NCBI GenBank assembly: GCA_035464115.1
Contig: DATHSN010000226.1
Span: 1 to 21,874 of the forward strand
From: DATHSN01 sp035464115
Lineage (GTDB): Bacteria; Actinomycetota; Acidimicrobiia; Acidimicrobiales; SKKL01
DNA length: 21,874 nucleotides
Direction of reading: 5' to 3'
Made by a program: the position numbers and the translations under genes. Under the pieces are notes generated by a model. It was given only the letters and a program-made list of their open reading frames with translations. It had not been told where the DNA came from and did not search any database. Positions within the stretch are counted from its first letter, which is position 1, and each line of letters begins with the position of its first letter. This document shows positions 16,077-21,874 of this stretch, piece by piece.

Positions 16077-16846
16077 GCCCCCGCGACGACGAGGCGGTCT
16101 CGGCGCGCCTCGCCGAGTTCGCGCGCACCCGCGACCAGGAGCTCCGGACCCAGCTCGTCGAGGACTACTGGTGGATCGTCGGCTACGCGGCGCGCCGCTA
16201 CGGAGGACGAGGTGAGCCGGTCGACGACCTCATGCAGATCGCGGCCCTGGGCCTGGTCAAGGCGCTCGATCGCTACGACCCCGCGAGCGGCACGTCGTTC
16301 GCGTCGTTCGCCATCCCCACCGCCATCGGCGAGGTGCGCCGCCACTTCCGCGACGCCACCTGGCGGGTGCGGGTCCCACGGCGGCTCAAGGACCTCGTCG
16401 TGCAGATCGGCGGGACCATCGACGCCCTCACCCAGGACCTCGGCCGGCCACCCACCCACGACGAGATCGCCGACCGCATCGGCGTCGGCGCCGACGACGT
16501 CCGCGACGCGCTGGCTGCGGGCGCCGCCAACCGGACCGTGCACCCGGGCCCCCCGGGATCCGCCGATGCCGGCGTGGGCGAGCTGGCGGCGTTGGCCGGC
16601 GACGACGAGGAGACCTCCGACGCCCGCATGCTCGTGCACGACGGGCTGGCGGTGCTCCCCGAGCGGAGTCGTCGCATCGTGTACCTGCGCTTCTTCCTCG
16701 GGCTGTCGCAGTCCGAGATCGCCGAGCGGACCGGGATCAGCCAGCCGCACGTCTCGCGCCTGTTGAACGCCGCCCTCGTGCAGCTGCGCGAGCACCTCAC
16801 CAGCGGGACCCCGCTCGCCGAGGCGATCGCCGAGCGCCGGTCCTGA
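16073..16846 (+). CDS. SigB/SigF/SigG-family RNA polymerase sigma factor
   Basis: A 257-residue group 3 sigma factor. Region 2 (about 23-95) includes QLVEDYWWIVGYAARRY, DDLMQIAALGLVKALDRYDP and FASFAIPTAIGEVRRHFRD. Region 3 (about 96-160) has WRVRVPRRLKDL and RPPTHDEIADRIGV. Region 4 (about 190-245) has LPERSRRIVYLRFFLGLSQSEIAERTGISQPHVSRLL, the helix-turn-helix that reads the -35 element. All three regions are complete and the length is normal for SigB/SigF. The GTG start overlaps the RsbW-like stop. Context with STAS, RsbW-like and PP2C proteins makes it a stress-response sigma controlled by partner switching. GGGTAG promoter-like boxes in this window are candidate targets. Confidence 0.93.
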   Translation: MSPRDDEAVSARLAEFARTRDQELRTQLVEDYWWIVGYAARRYGGRGEPVDDLMQIAALGLVKALDRYDPASGTSFASFAIPTAIGEVRRHFRDATWRVRVPRRLKDLVVQIGGTIDALTQDLGRPPTHDEIADRIGVGADDVRDALAAGAANRTVHPGPPGSADAGVGELAALAGDDEETSDARMLVHDGLAVLPERSRRIVYLRFFLGLSQSEIAERTGISQPHVSRLLNAALVQLREHLTSGTPLAEAIAERRS

Positions 16847-16852
16847 CGTGCG

Positions 16853-16867
16853 GCCCCGGTGCGGGGC
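16853..16867 (+). terminator. Short hairpin after the sigma factor gene
   Basis: GCCCCG-GTG-CGGGGC, a perfect 6-bp stem with a 3-nt loop, begins 6 bp after the TGA of the sigma gene. It lacks a T-tract; position favours a terminator or transcript-end stabiliser. Confidence 0.4.
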
Positions 16868-17103
16868 GGGTCACGGGGCGTCGAACGACGGCGCGATGGA
16901 CCCGGGCGAGCGGCGGAGGGCGAGGCCGACGACACCCGGGCCCACCGCGATCTTGCGATCCGACGGGGCGGACCGGCGAGGATGGCGGCGACCACGTGGA
17001 TCGCGCTGGTGCTGACGTCGGACGAGGAGTACCCGGTGGGCGTCAGGTCATTCGTGGCTGGCTGCGCCCGTCGGATCGCGTGACCGCCCAGGGGCTGACG
17101 CGA

Positions 17104-17139
17104 GCGGGCGGGGGGACGTGCTCACCCCCACCCGCCCGC
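17104..17139. terminator. GC-rich terminator-type hairpin between convergent genes
   Basis: GCGGGCGGG (17104-17112) pairs with CCCGCCCGC (17131-17139). Further G-C pairs continue inward past one bulged A. It lies 27 bp beyond the end of the minus-strand lipoprotein gene and faces the sigma operon, so it may act in both directions. Confidence 0.5.
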
Positions 17140-17165
17140 GGGTCCGCCCGGCGAGCAGGGGGTGG

Positions 17166-17360
17166 CTACTCCTCGCCCTCGATCTCGCCCTCGATCTCGT
17201 CGCCCTCCTCCTCGAGGTCCTCGCCGAGGTCGTCGACGTCCTGCTCGATCTCGTCGTCGAGGTCGGTGTCGTCGTCGTCGCCGCAGGCGACGCTGAGGCC
17301 GGCGACGGCCGTGAGCGCGAGGAGCAGTCGGGCGAGCCGATTGCGGGCGAGCTGCAACAT
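17166..17360 (-). CDS. Small, highly acidic putative lipoprotein
   Basis: A 64-residue protein. Residues 1-25 look like a secretion signal: a basic start (MLQLARNRLAR), a hydrophobic core (LLLALTAVAGLSV) and an Ala-Cys junction. This resembles a lipobox, although the -3 residue is Ser and not the usual Leu. The mature part begins GDDDDTDLDDE and consists almost only of Asp, Glu, Leu, Ile and Gly, so it is strongly negative and may form an acidic helix or bind cations. The start is supported by GGAGGG 7 nt before the ATG. The frame is open far upstream on this strand, but that is a shadow of neighbouring genes. The rhomboid protease gene is upstream on the same strand. No function is known to me. 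Confidence 0.7.
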   Translation of the reverse strand: MLQLARNRLARLLLALTAVAGLSVACGDDDDTDLDDEIEQDVDDLGEDLEEEGDEIEGEIEGEE

Positions 17361-17425
17361 GGTGGGTCCCTCCGTGGGATGGGGTGTGACCTCGGTGGGG
17401 TTGCCCGGTTCGAGCGTGGGCATGC

Positions 17426-17448
17426 GCGCGGCGGGCCGGGCGCCGCGC
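17426..17448 (-). terminator. Hairpin after the rhomboid gene
   Basis: GCGCGGCG (17426-17433) and CGCCGCGC (17441-17448) form a perfect 8-bp stem with a 7-nt loop. It lies 37 bp after the rhomboid stop and 65 bp before the lipoprotein start, so it may end rhomboid transcription. Confidence 0.4.
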
Positions 17449-17485
17449 CCGCCCGGGGTCGAGCCGCCGGTGCCGGACCCCCGGC

Positions 17486-18349
17486 TCAGAACCGACGGTG
17501 CCAGCCGTCGCCGTAGGGTCCCCGACCGGCCCCGCCCGTGTCGTCCCATGGTCCGGGGGGAGCCTGGGTGCGCCAGACGGCGCGACGGGCGGTGGCGCTC
17601 GCTCGCACGACCAGCCCGACGACCACGCCGAACACGAAGCCACCGACGTGGGCGACCCACGCCACGCCGCTGTCGTTCCCGGTGAAGAACTGCAGGCCGA
17701 ACCAGGCGCCGAGGAGCCACTTGGCCCGCACGTCGGTGACGAAGATCAAGAAGAACACGAACAACGTGCGCACCGGCGCGTTGGGGAACCACACGAGGTA
17801 CGCGCCCATCACCCCGGCGATGGCCCCCGACGCGCCGACGATGGGGATGGTGCTGTCGGGCGACGCCGCGACGTGCGCCGCGGTGGCCGCCACCCCGGCG
17901 GCCAGGTACACGAGCAGGTAGCGCACGACGCCCAGCCGGTCCTCGACGTTGTTGCCGAACACCCACAGGAAGAGCATGTTGCCGCCGAGGTGCAGCCACC
18001 CGCCGTGGAGGAACATCGACGTGACGATGGCGAGCCACACCGACTTGTCGGGGAAGAGCAGCGGCCCGCCCTCCTGACCGCAGGCGTCGGGGTCGCCGCC
18101 GGCGAAGGTGGCGGTGATCTCCTGGAGCGACAGCGGCTCGCCCTGGCGGATCTCGCAGGGGATGGCGGCGCGCTCCAGGGTGAACGCGAGCGATGCCTCC
18201 ACCTCGACGGCCCCGACGGGGGTGTCGATCACCTCGTTGGCGCCGGGCGATGCCTGGTAGAGCACGAAGACGGCCACGCAGGCGGCACCGATCAGGAAGG
18301 TGAGCACCGCCGGGCGGGAGGTGGGGTTCTCGTCCTTGATCGGCAGCAC
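17486..18349 (-). CDS. Rhomboid-family intramembrane serine protease
   Basis: A 287-residue polytopic membrane protein. The N-terminus MLPIKDENPT is typical of bacterial rhomboids and leads into the first helix. A roughly 75-residue extracytoplasmic loop with two cysteines follows. Then come the conserved HGGWLHLGGNMLFLWVFGNNVED segment, the catalytic GASGA motif (Ser174) and the partner histidine in AHVGG (His234), so the Ser-His dyad is intact. Rhomboids cleave transmembrane substrates within the bilayer; the substrate is unknown. The tail is rich in Gly, Pro and Arg. The GTG at 18349 was chosen from the family-typical start. The frame is open 149 codons further upstream, but that covers the divergent threonine-synthase-like gene. 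The two genes are divergent with 79 bp between them. Confidence 0.9.
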   Translation of the reverse strand: MLPIKDENPTSRPAVLTFLIGAACVAVFVLYQASPGANEVIDTPVGAVEVEASLAFTLERAAIPCEIRQGEPLSLQEITATFAGGDPDACGQEGGPLLFPDKSVWLAIVTSMFLHGGWLHLGGNMLFLWVFGNNVEDRLGVVRYLLVYLAAGVAATAAHVAASPDSTIPIVGASGAIAGVMGAYLVWFPNAPVRTLFVFFLIFVTDVRAKWLLGAWFGLQFFTGNDSGVAWVAHVGGFVFGVVVGLVVRASATARRAVWRTQAPPGPWDDTGGAGRGPYGDGWHRRF

Positions 18350-18428
18350 CGGTCGCGACCCTACGATGTCGACCGCCGCTGCCACTCCATCCCTGCCGGC
18401 CGCGCTGCCGCCACCGAGGAGGTCTCCT

Positions 18429-19505
18429 GTGCCGGTCGACCCGCTCCTCGCCGTGCCGCCACCGCCGGGGTGGGGCACGCCCGGCGCCGTCCCGGTGTCG
18501 GCCCCGGTCCGTGCGTCGACGGTGCCGTTCGGCGCGCTCACCGGGCGGCCCGCCGGGCTGTGGCGGTACGCGGAGGCGCTGCCCTTCGTCGACGAGCGCT
18601 GGGGCCGCCGGGTCACGCTGGGCGAGGGTGGGACCCCGCTCGTGCCGGTCGACGAGGACCGGCCGGTGTGGGCCAAGGTGGAGTACGCCAGCCCCACGCT
18701 GTCCTTCAAGGACCGGGGGGCCGCGGTGCTCATCGCCAAGGCGCTCGAGTGGGGGGTCGACCGGGTGGTGTGAGACTCGAGCGGGAACGCCGGCACGGCC
18801 GTCGCCGCCTACTGCGCCCGGGTGGGCATCGCCTGCCATGTGGTGGTCCCCGCCGCGACCCGGCCCGCCAAGCTCGCCGCGGCGCGGGCCCACGGCGCCG
18901 AGGTCCACCTGGTGGAGGGCAGCCGGGCCGATGTGGCCGCGGCGGCGGTGGCGGCGGTCGAGCGGGGCGGCGCGTTCTACGCCAGCCACGTGTGGCAGCC
19001 GGTGTTCTGCGAGGGCACCAAGACCTACGCCTACGAGATCGTCGAGCAGCTGGGCCGGGCCCCCGACACCGTGGTGGTGCCGGTCGGCAACGGGACGCTG
19101 CTGCTCGGCGCGGCCCGGGGCTTCGCCGAGCTGGCCCTGGCGGGCGTGATCGACCGGGCCCCCCGGCTGGTGGCGGTGCAGGCGGCGGCGTGCGCGCCGG
19201 TGGCCCGCGCCGCCGGGGTCGACGTGGCCGCGCCGGCGGGGGCCACCGTCGCCGACGGCATCGCCATCGCCGCCCCGCCCCGGCTGGCCGAGATGGTGGC
19301 CGCGGTGGCCGCGAGCGACGGCCGGTGGGTCACCGTCACCGACGACGAGGTGCTCGCCGCCCAGGCCCACCTGGCGCGCCGGGGCTGGTTCGTCGAGCCC
19401 ACCGGGGCGGTGGCGCACGCCGCGGTGGCCCGACTCGATCCCGGCGGCGCCGACGGCGACGTGGTGGTGCCCCTGTGCGGTGCCGGGCTCAAGGCGGTCG
19501 GCTGA
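18429..19505 (+). CDS. Threonine-synthase-like PLP enzyme with an in-frame UGA (recoded or pseudogene)
   Basis: A fold-type II PLP enzyme of 358 codons whose frame is intact apart from one TGA at codon 115 (18771-18773). Before it are the GGTPLVP motif and SFKDRGA, with the PLP-binding Lys at 94. Directly after it, in the same frame, comes the PLP phosphate-binding loop DSSGNAG (116-122), then VPVGNGTLLLGAARGF and an intact C-terminus. Threonine synthases convert O-phosphohomoserine to threonine; related lyases share the fold, so the substrate is not certain. The GTG start has GAGGAGG 6 nt upstream. Normal codon use on both sides argues against long-standing decay. Explanations are a recent nonsense mutation, a sequence error or selenocysteine insertion. 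Read strictly, translation gives 114 residues lacking the loop and would be inactive. Many genes here end in TGA, so a general UGA reassignment is ruled out. Confidence 0.75.
18787..18802 (+). other. Small stem-loop downstream of the in-frame UGA (SECIS-like position)
   Basis: ACGCC / GGCCGT arms (one bulged C on the 3' side) enclose a GGCAC loop that begins 18 nt after the UGA. Bacterial SECIS elements carry a G-rich apical loop about 16-37 nt after the UGA, so position and loop fit. The stem is short, however, and hairpins of this size are common in DNA this GC-rich. This is a candidate only. Confidence 0.15.
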
Positions 19506-19542
19506 CCGTCGCCCCGGGGTCAGGGCGTGTCGCGGTCCGGGC

Positions 19543-20928
19543 TCAGCCGGGCTCGTAGGTCCAGTCGGGTCGCTTGCGGGCCTGGCGCTCGTCGAGCTCG
19601 AACCGGCCGTCGTGCCAGGCGTGGATCTCGGCCACCAGCAGCCCGCGGCGTTCCGCGCCGTGGCGGGCGGCCGGGTCGCGCAGGTCGGGGAGCAGGCTGC
19701 GGATCACCCGCTGCTCCTGGCTGGGCAGGAAGCACCTCGATGCGTCGGTGACCCGGTCGAGCCGGGCGTCGAGCACGGCCAGCTCGGCGGGTCCGTAGCC
19801 CTCGTCGCCGGCGGTGGTGAGCATGGCGGTGATCTCCGTGCACCCGAGCTTGCACGCCGGGCACTGGCCGCACGACTCGACGCCGAGGAAGCGCGACACG
19901 GCGGTGGCCAGCTCGAGCGGGTCGGTGCGGTCGTCGTAGACGACGAACCCGGCCGAGCCCATGCCCGAGCCGATGGCGTCCAGCCCCTCGTAGCTGACGG
20001 GAACGCCGATGTCGGGGCCGCGCACCACCGGGTTGGCGACCCCCGAGAGCACGTAGCGCACCGCCCGGCCCGCGGGGAGCCCGCCGCCGAGCTCGAGGAG
20101 GACCTCCTCGAGCGGGGTGCCCAGCTCGAACTCGTCGACGCCGTGGCGCACGGTGTCGCCCGAGACCGTGCACACGACGGTGCCCGGCGACTCGGGGGTG
20201 CCCATCGAGCGGTACCACTCGCCGCCGTTGCGGATCACGTGGGGGACCGTGGCGAGGGTCTCGACGTTGTTCACCAGGGTGGGGTTCGACGCCACCTCGG
20301 AGGTGTCGCGTGCGGTGCGCCCGGCACCGGCCGACCACCCCATCTGCGGGTTCACGGTGAACAGCCCGTAGACGTAGGGCGGGAACAGGCGGGGGAGCGG
20401 CTCCTCGCCCTCGATCACCTCGAGCAGGGCCTTCTCCTCGCCGAAGAGGTACTCGTCGGGCCCCTGCACGAGGGCGATCTCGACGTCGTCGGCCCACCCC
20501 GCCGCGGTGATCTCGCCGATGGCGCGGGTGAGCGCCTCGACCTGGGGGGCGAAGGCCGCCTTGGTGGCGACGAACGCCCGACGGGCACCGATGGCGAGGG
20601 CGGCGATGAGCACACCCTCGATCACCTGGTAGGGGTCGTGCAGGATCAACGTGCGGTCCTTGAACGTGCCCGGCTCGCCCTCGGCGCCGTTGGCCACCAC
20701 GAACCGCTCACCGACCCCGTCGCCCCCGCCGGCGATGCTGCGCCACTTCACCGCGGCGGGGAAGCCCGCCCCGCCGCGCCCCCGCAGCCCGGAGATCTCG
20801 AGCTCGTCGAGCACCCCGTCGGGCCCGAGGCGCCGGGCGATGGTGAGCGCCTCGCCGCCGCCGCGGGCGCGGTAGGCGTCGAGCGAGGGCACCGCCTCGC
20901 CGTCGAGCAGCAGTCGGCGTCGGGCCAT
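19543..20928 (-). CDS. Stand-alone NuoF-like NADH dehydrogenase flavoprotein subunit
   Basis: A 461-residue protein of the 51-kDa/NuoF family, which carries FMN, binds NADH and holds one [4Fe-4S] cluster. Visible are the FMN/NADH-binding GLRGRGGAGFPAAVKW (about 54-69) and NGAEGEPGTFKDR. Then come GPDEYLFGEEKALLE, NNVETLATVP and the cluster ligands SCGQCPAC (Cys353, 356, 359) with Cys399 in SRCFLP. All four ligands are present. In complex I operons nuoE and nuoG flank nuoF, but neither is seen here, so it may serve another NAD-linked oxidoreductase or be a diverged spare copy. The ATG at 20928 has GGAGAT 8 nt upstream, which decides against the GTG at 20946. It is convergent with the PLP enzyme gene and divergent from the zinc-sensor gene. 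Confidence 0.87.
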   Translation of the reverse strand: MARRRLLLDGEAVPSLDAYRARGGGEALTIARRLGPDGVLDELEISGLRGRGGAGFPAAVKWRSIAGGGDGVGERFVVANGAEGEPGTFKDRTLILHDPYQVIEGVLIAALAIGARRAFVATKAAFAPQVEALTRAIGEITAAGWADDVEIALVQGPDEYLFGEEKALLEVIEGEEPLPRLFPPYVYGLFTVNPQMGWSAGAGRTARDTSEVASNPTLVNNVETLATVPHVIRNGGEWYRSMGTPESPGTVVCTVSGDTVRHGVDEFELGTPLEEVLLELGGGLPAGRAVRYVLSGVANPVVRGPDIGVPVSYEGLDAIGSGMGSAGFVVYDDRTDPLELATAVSRFLGVESCGQCPACKLGCTEITAMLTTAGDEGYGPAELAVLDARLDRVTDASRCFLPSQEQRVIRSLLPDLRDPAARHGAERRGLLVAEIHAWHDGRFELDERQARKRPDWTYEPG

Positions 20929-21005
20929 GTCGGCATCTCCTGGCACGTGGGGGGGCGTGGCCCTCCCGATCCTGACACCGCTCGAGGTCCCGCGTCACCC
21001 CTTGC

Positions 21006-21029
21006 ATGAACACATGCGCATATGTGCAT
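21006..21029. promoter_or_regulatory. ArsR/SmtB-type operator overlapping the promoter
   Basis: A 24-bp near-perfect palindrome, ATGAACACATGC/GCATATGTGCAT, with ten of twelve base pairs matching. It has the form of the operators bound by SmtB/ArsR dimers (ATGAACA-like half-sites). It overlaps a possible -35 (TTGCAT, 21002-21007) and a -10-like CATACT (21027-21032), which would start transcription at about the ATG at 21040. Binding would therefore block the promoter, giving autorepression of the zinc sensor operon. Confidence 0.75.
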
Positions 21030-21039
21030 ACTTGTGGGC

Positions 21040-21327
21040 ATGGACGACGGGGTCAGCGAGGCGGCCGAGCTGTTGAAGGCGTTGGCCAGCCCGCTCCGCC
21101 TCGGCATCGTGCTCGAGCTGCGAGCGCACCACGAGCGGTGCGTGCACGAGCTCGTCGAGGCCCTCGACGTCCCCCAGCCGCTCGTCTCCCAGCACCTGCG
21201 GGTGCTGCGGGGCGCCCGGCTCATCGAGGGTCGCCGCGACGGGCGCGAGGTCCGCTACTCGCTCGTCGACGACCACATCGCCCACATCGCCGGCGACGCC
21301 GTCGCCCACGCCAAGGAGACCGCATGA
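21040..21327 (+). CDS. ArsR/SmtB-family zinc-responsive repressor
   Basis: A 95-residue winged-helix repressor. The DNA-recognition helix is PQPLVSQHLRVLRGARLI (about 45-62), followed by the wing GRRDGREVRYSL. The C-terminal helix has D77, H79, H90 and E93, in the spacing D-x-H-x10-H-x2-E. This is the alpha-5 zinc site of SmtB, so zinc (or a similar metal) is the likely inducer. Cys34 is the only cysteine, so an arsenic or cadmium thiolate site is unlikely. The ATG at 21040 is chosen because an in-frame ATG at 21022 lies inside the operator. No ribosome binding site is seen, which fits a leaderless transcript starting near the ATG. The stop overlaps the next start (ATGA), so the sensor and the His-rich protein are translationally coupled. 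Confidence 0.9.
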   Translation: MDDGVSEAAELLKALASPLRLGIVLELRAHHERCVHELVEALDVPQPLVSQHLRVLRGARLIEGRRDGREVRYSLVDDHIAHIAGDAVAHAKETA

Positions 21328-21614
21328 CCTCCCACTCCGTCCACGCCGACCACCACCACCAGCACGGCCCCGACTGCGGCCACGCCTCCACCGAGCACGA
21401 GGGCCACGTCGACTACTTCCACGACGGCCACGTGCACACCCCCCACGACGACCACGTCGACGAGTGCGAGGGCACGCACGCCGAGCACGCCGACCACGAT
21501 CACGAGCACGGCCCCGACTGCGGCCACGAGACCGTCGAGCACGGCGACCACGTCGACTACGTCCACGACGGCCACCGCCACGCCGCCCACGCCGGCCACT
21601 GGGACGAGCACTAG
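21324..21614 (+). CDS. Histidine-rich two-repeat metal-binding protein
   Basis: A 96-residue protein with 28 histidines (29%), many Asp and Glu, three cysteines and only one Arg. It consists of two tandem repeats of about 35 residues, each reading HGPDCGH, then HxxHVDY, HDGH and closing HxxH pairs (about 14-44 and 62-91). There is no signal peptide or membrane segment, so it is probably cytosolic. Composition and its coupling to a SmtB-type sensor suggest zinc buffering, storage or delivery; no enzyme fold is visible. The ATG overlaps the repressor stop. The 71-bp repeat array begins 18 bp after the stop. It would normally be expressed when zinc releases the repressor, which points to protection from excess metal. 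Confidence 0.85.
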   Translation: MTSHSVHADHHHQHGPDCGHASTEHEGHVDYFHDGHVHTPHDDHVDECEGTHAEHADHDHEHGPDCGHETVEHGDHVDYVHDGHRHAAHAGHWDEH

Positions 21615-21632
21615 CGCGCAGGGCCCGTCCCC

Positions 21633-21874
21633 TTTCTGGCGAATCGTGGGTGCGCGTGGCGCACCGTGGGTTCGCCGGTTCGGTGGCGTGTCGACGGCCT
21701 CTGTTTCTGGCGAATCGTGGGTGCGCGTTGCGCACCGTGGGTTCGCCGGTTCGGTGGCGGGTCGACGCCCGCTGTTTCTGGCGCATCGTGGGTGCGCGTG
21801 GCGCACCGTGGGTTCACCGGTTCGGTGGCGGGTCGACGGCCTCGGTTTCTGGCGAATCGTGGGTGCGCGTGGCG
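21633..21874. repeat. 71-bp tandem repeat array (continues past the window)
   Basis: Three complete 71-bp units (21633-21703, 21704-21774, 21775-21845) and the first 29 bp of a fourth. Each of units 2 and 3 differs from unit 1 at four positions (about 94% identity). Every unit contains the dyad GGTGCGC-GTG-GCGCACC, nested in outer arms GGCGAA/TTCGCC in units 1 and 2, and a GTCGAC palindrome near its end. Because 71 is not a multiple of three, the repeats cannot encode a repeated peptide in one frame, and the open frames across them are not convincing genes. There are no spacers of unique sequence, so it is not a CRISPR array. The right end lies outside the window. Confidence 0.9.

Larger units (their letters stand above)
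16847..17165. other. 319-bp intergenic region between convergent genes
   Basis: The gap lies between the sigma factor gene and the acidic lipoprotein gene. It holds a short hairpin just after the sigma gene and a larger GC-rich hairpin near 17104-17139. A 33-codon frame at 16982-17083 (MAATTWIALV...) exists but has no spaced ribosome binding site, so I do not call it. I see no other feature. Confidence 0.5.

Noticed and set aside
16982..17083. A 33-codon frame starting MAATTWIALV
   Set aside because: It has no properly spaced ribosome binding site, no recognisable motif and lies in a region bounded by terminator-like hairpins, so a chance frame is more likely.
18771..18773. UGA read as tryptophan through a variant genetic code
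   Set aside because: Many genes in this window end at TGA, several in ATGA or GTGA overlaps with the next gene, so UGA is a normal stop here.
21022..21039. Upstream ATG start for the zinc repressor
   Set aside because: It would put the start codon inside the palindromic operator and add six residues (MCILVG) not expected in SmtB-type proteins. The ATG at 21040 fits better.
21611..21817. Minus-strand peptide frames across the repeats (RTHGAPRAPTIRQ type)
   Set aside because: The 71-bp period shifts the frame at each unit, there is no ribosome binding site, and all three frames stay open only because stop codons are rare in this repeat.
21633..21874. Tandem repeats as a CRISPR array
   Set aside because: The units are contiguous, with no unique spacers between short repeats, and no cas gene is seen. 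They form a plain 71-bp tandem array.

Overview
This window looks like chromosomal DNA of a very GC-rich actinobacterium. The evidence is strong G/C bias at third codon positions, frequent GTG starts, GAGG-type ribosome binding sites, and a SigB/SigF-type sigma factor with partner-switching proteins. The protein style would fit the Acidimicrobiia, but this assignment is an inference, not something the sequence proves. I see no rRNA, tRNA, CRISPR array, insertion sequence, phage gene or plasmid gene. Genes are tightly packed and both strands are used.

Layout. (a) 1-3395: the tail of an unknown gene, then a GT4 glycosyltransferase and a glycogen-debranching-type glucosidase joined by an ATGA overlap. 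(b) 3403-6876: a GAF-GAF-PP2C phosphatase of the RsbU/SpoIIE type on the minus strand, a divergent MFS transporter, and a small LapA-like membrane protein whose start lies inside the 3' end of the MFS gene. (c) 6938-8383: isocitrate dehydrogenase on the minus strand, separated from lapA by a strong 13-bp-stem hairpin. (d) 8431-16846: a signalling block. It holds a multi-PAS GGDEF protein and an HDOD protein (minus), a divergent HDOD paralogue and a PAS-GGDEF-EAL protein (plus), then an RsbW-like protein, a STAS anti-anti-sigma factor, a second RsbW-like protein and a SigB/F-type sigma factor. (e) 17166-18349: an acidic small lipoprotein and a rhomboid protease (minus). (f) 18429-19505: a threonine-synthase-like PLP enzyme interrupted by one in-frame UGA. 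(g) 19543-20928: a stand-alone NuoF-like flavoprotein (minus). (h) 21006-21614: a SmtB-type zinc sensor with its palindromic operator, coupled to a 96-residue protein that is 29% histidine. (i) 21633 to the window end: tandem 71-bp repeats with an internal dyad.

How the genes may work together. The PP2C phosphatase, STAS protein, RsbW-like proteins and sigma factor are the parts of a general-stress partner-switching pathway. Next to them sit proteins to make, and probably break down, cyclic di-GMP, and HDOD proteins. A GGGTAG box lies exactly 10 nt before the starts of lapA, the first RsbW-like gene and the STAS gene, and another lies upstream of the glycosyltransferase gene. This suggests that the sigma factor may control its own operon and parts of the window.

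The points most worth checking are the in-frame UGA directly before the PLP phosphate-binding loop of the threonine-synthase-like gene, the His-rich zinc module, the 71-bp repeat array and the shared GGGTAG promoter motif.
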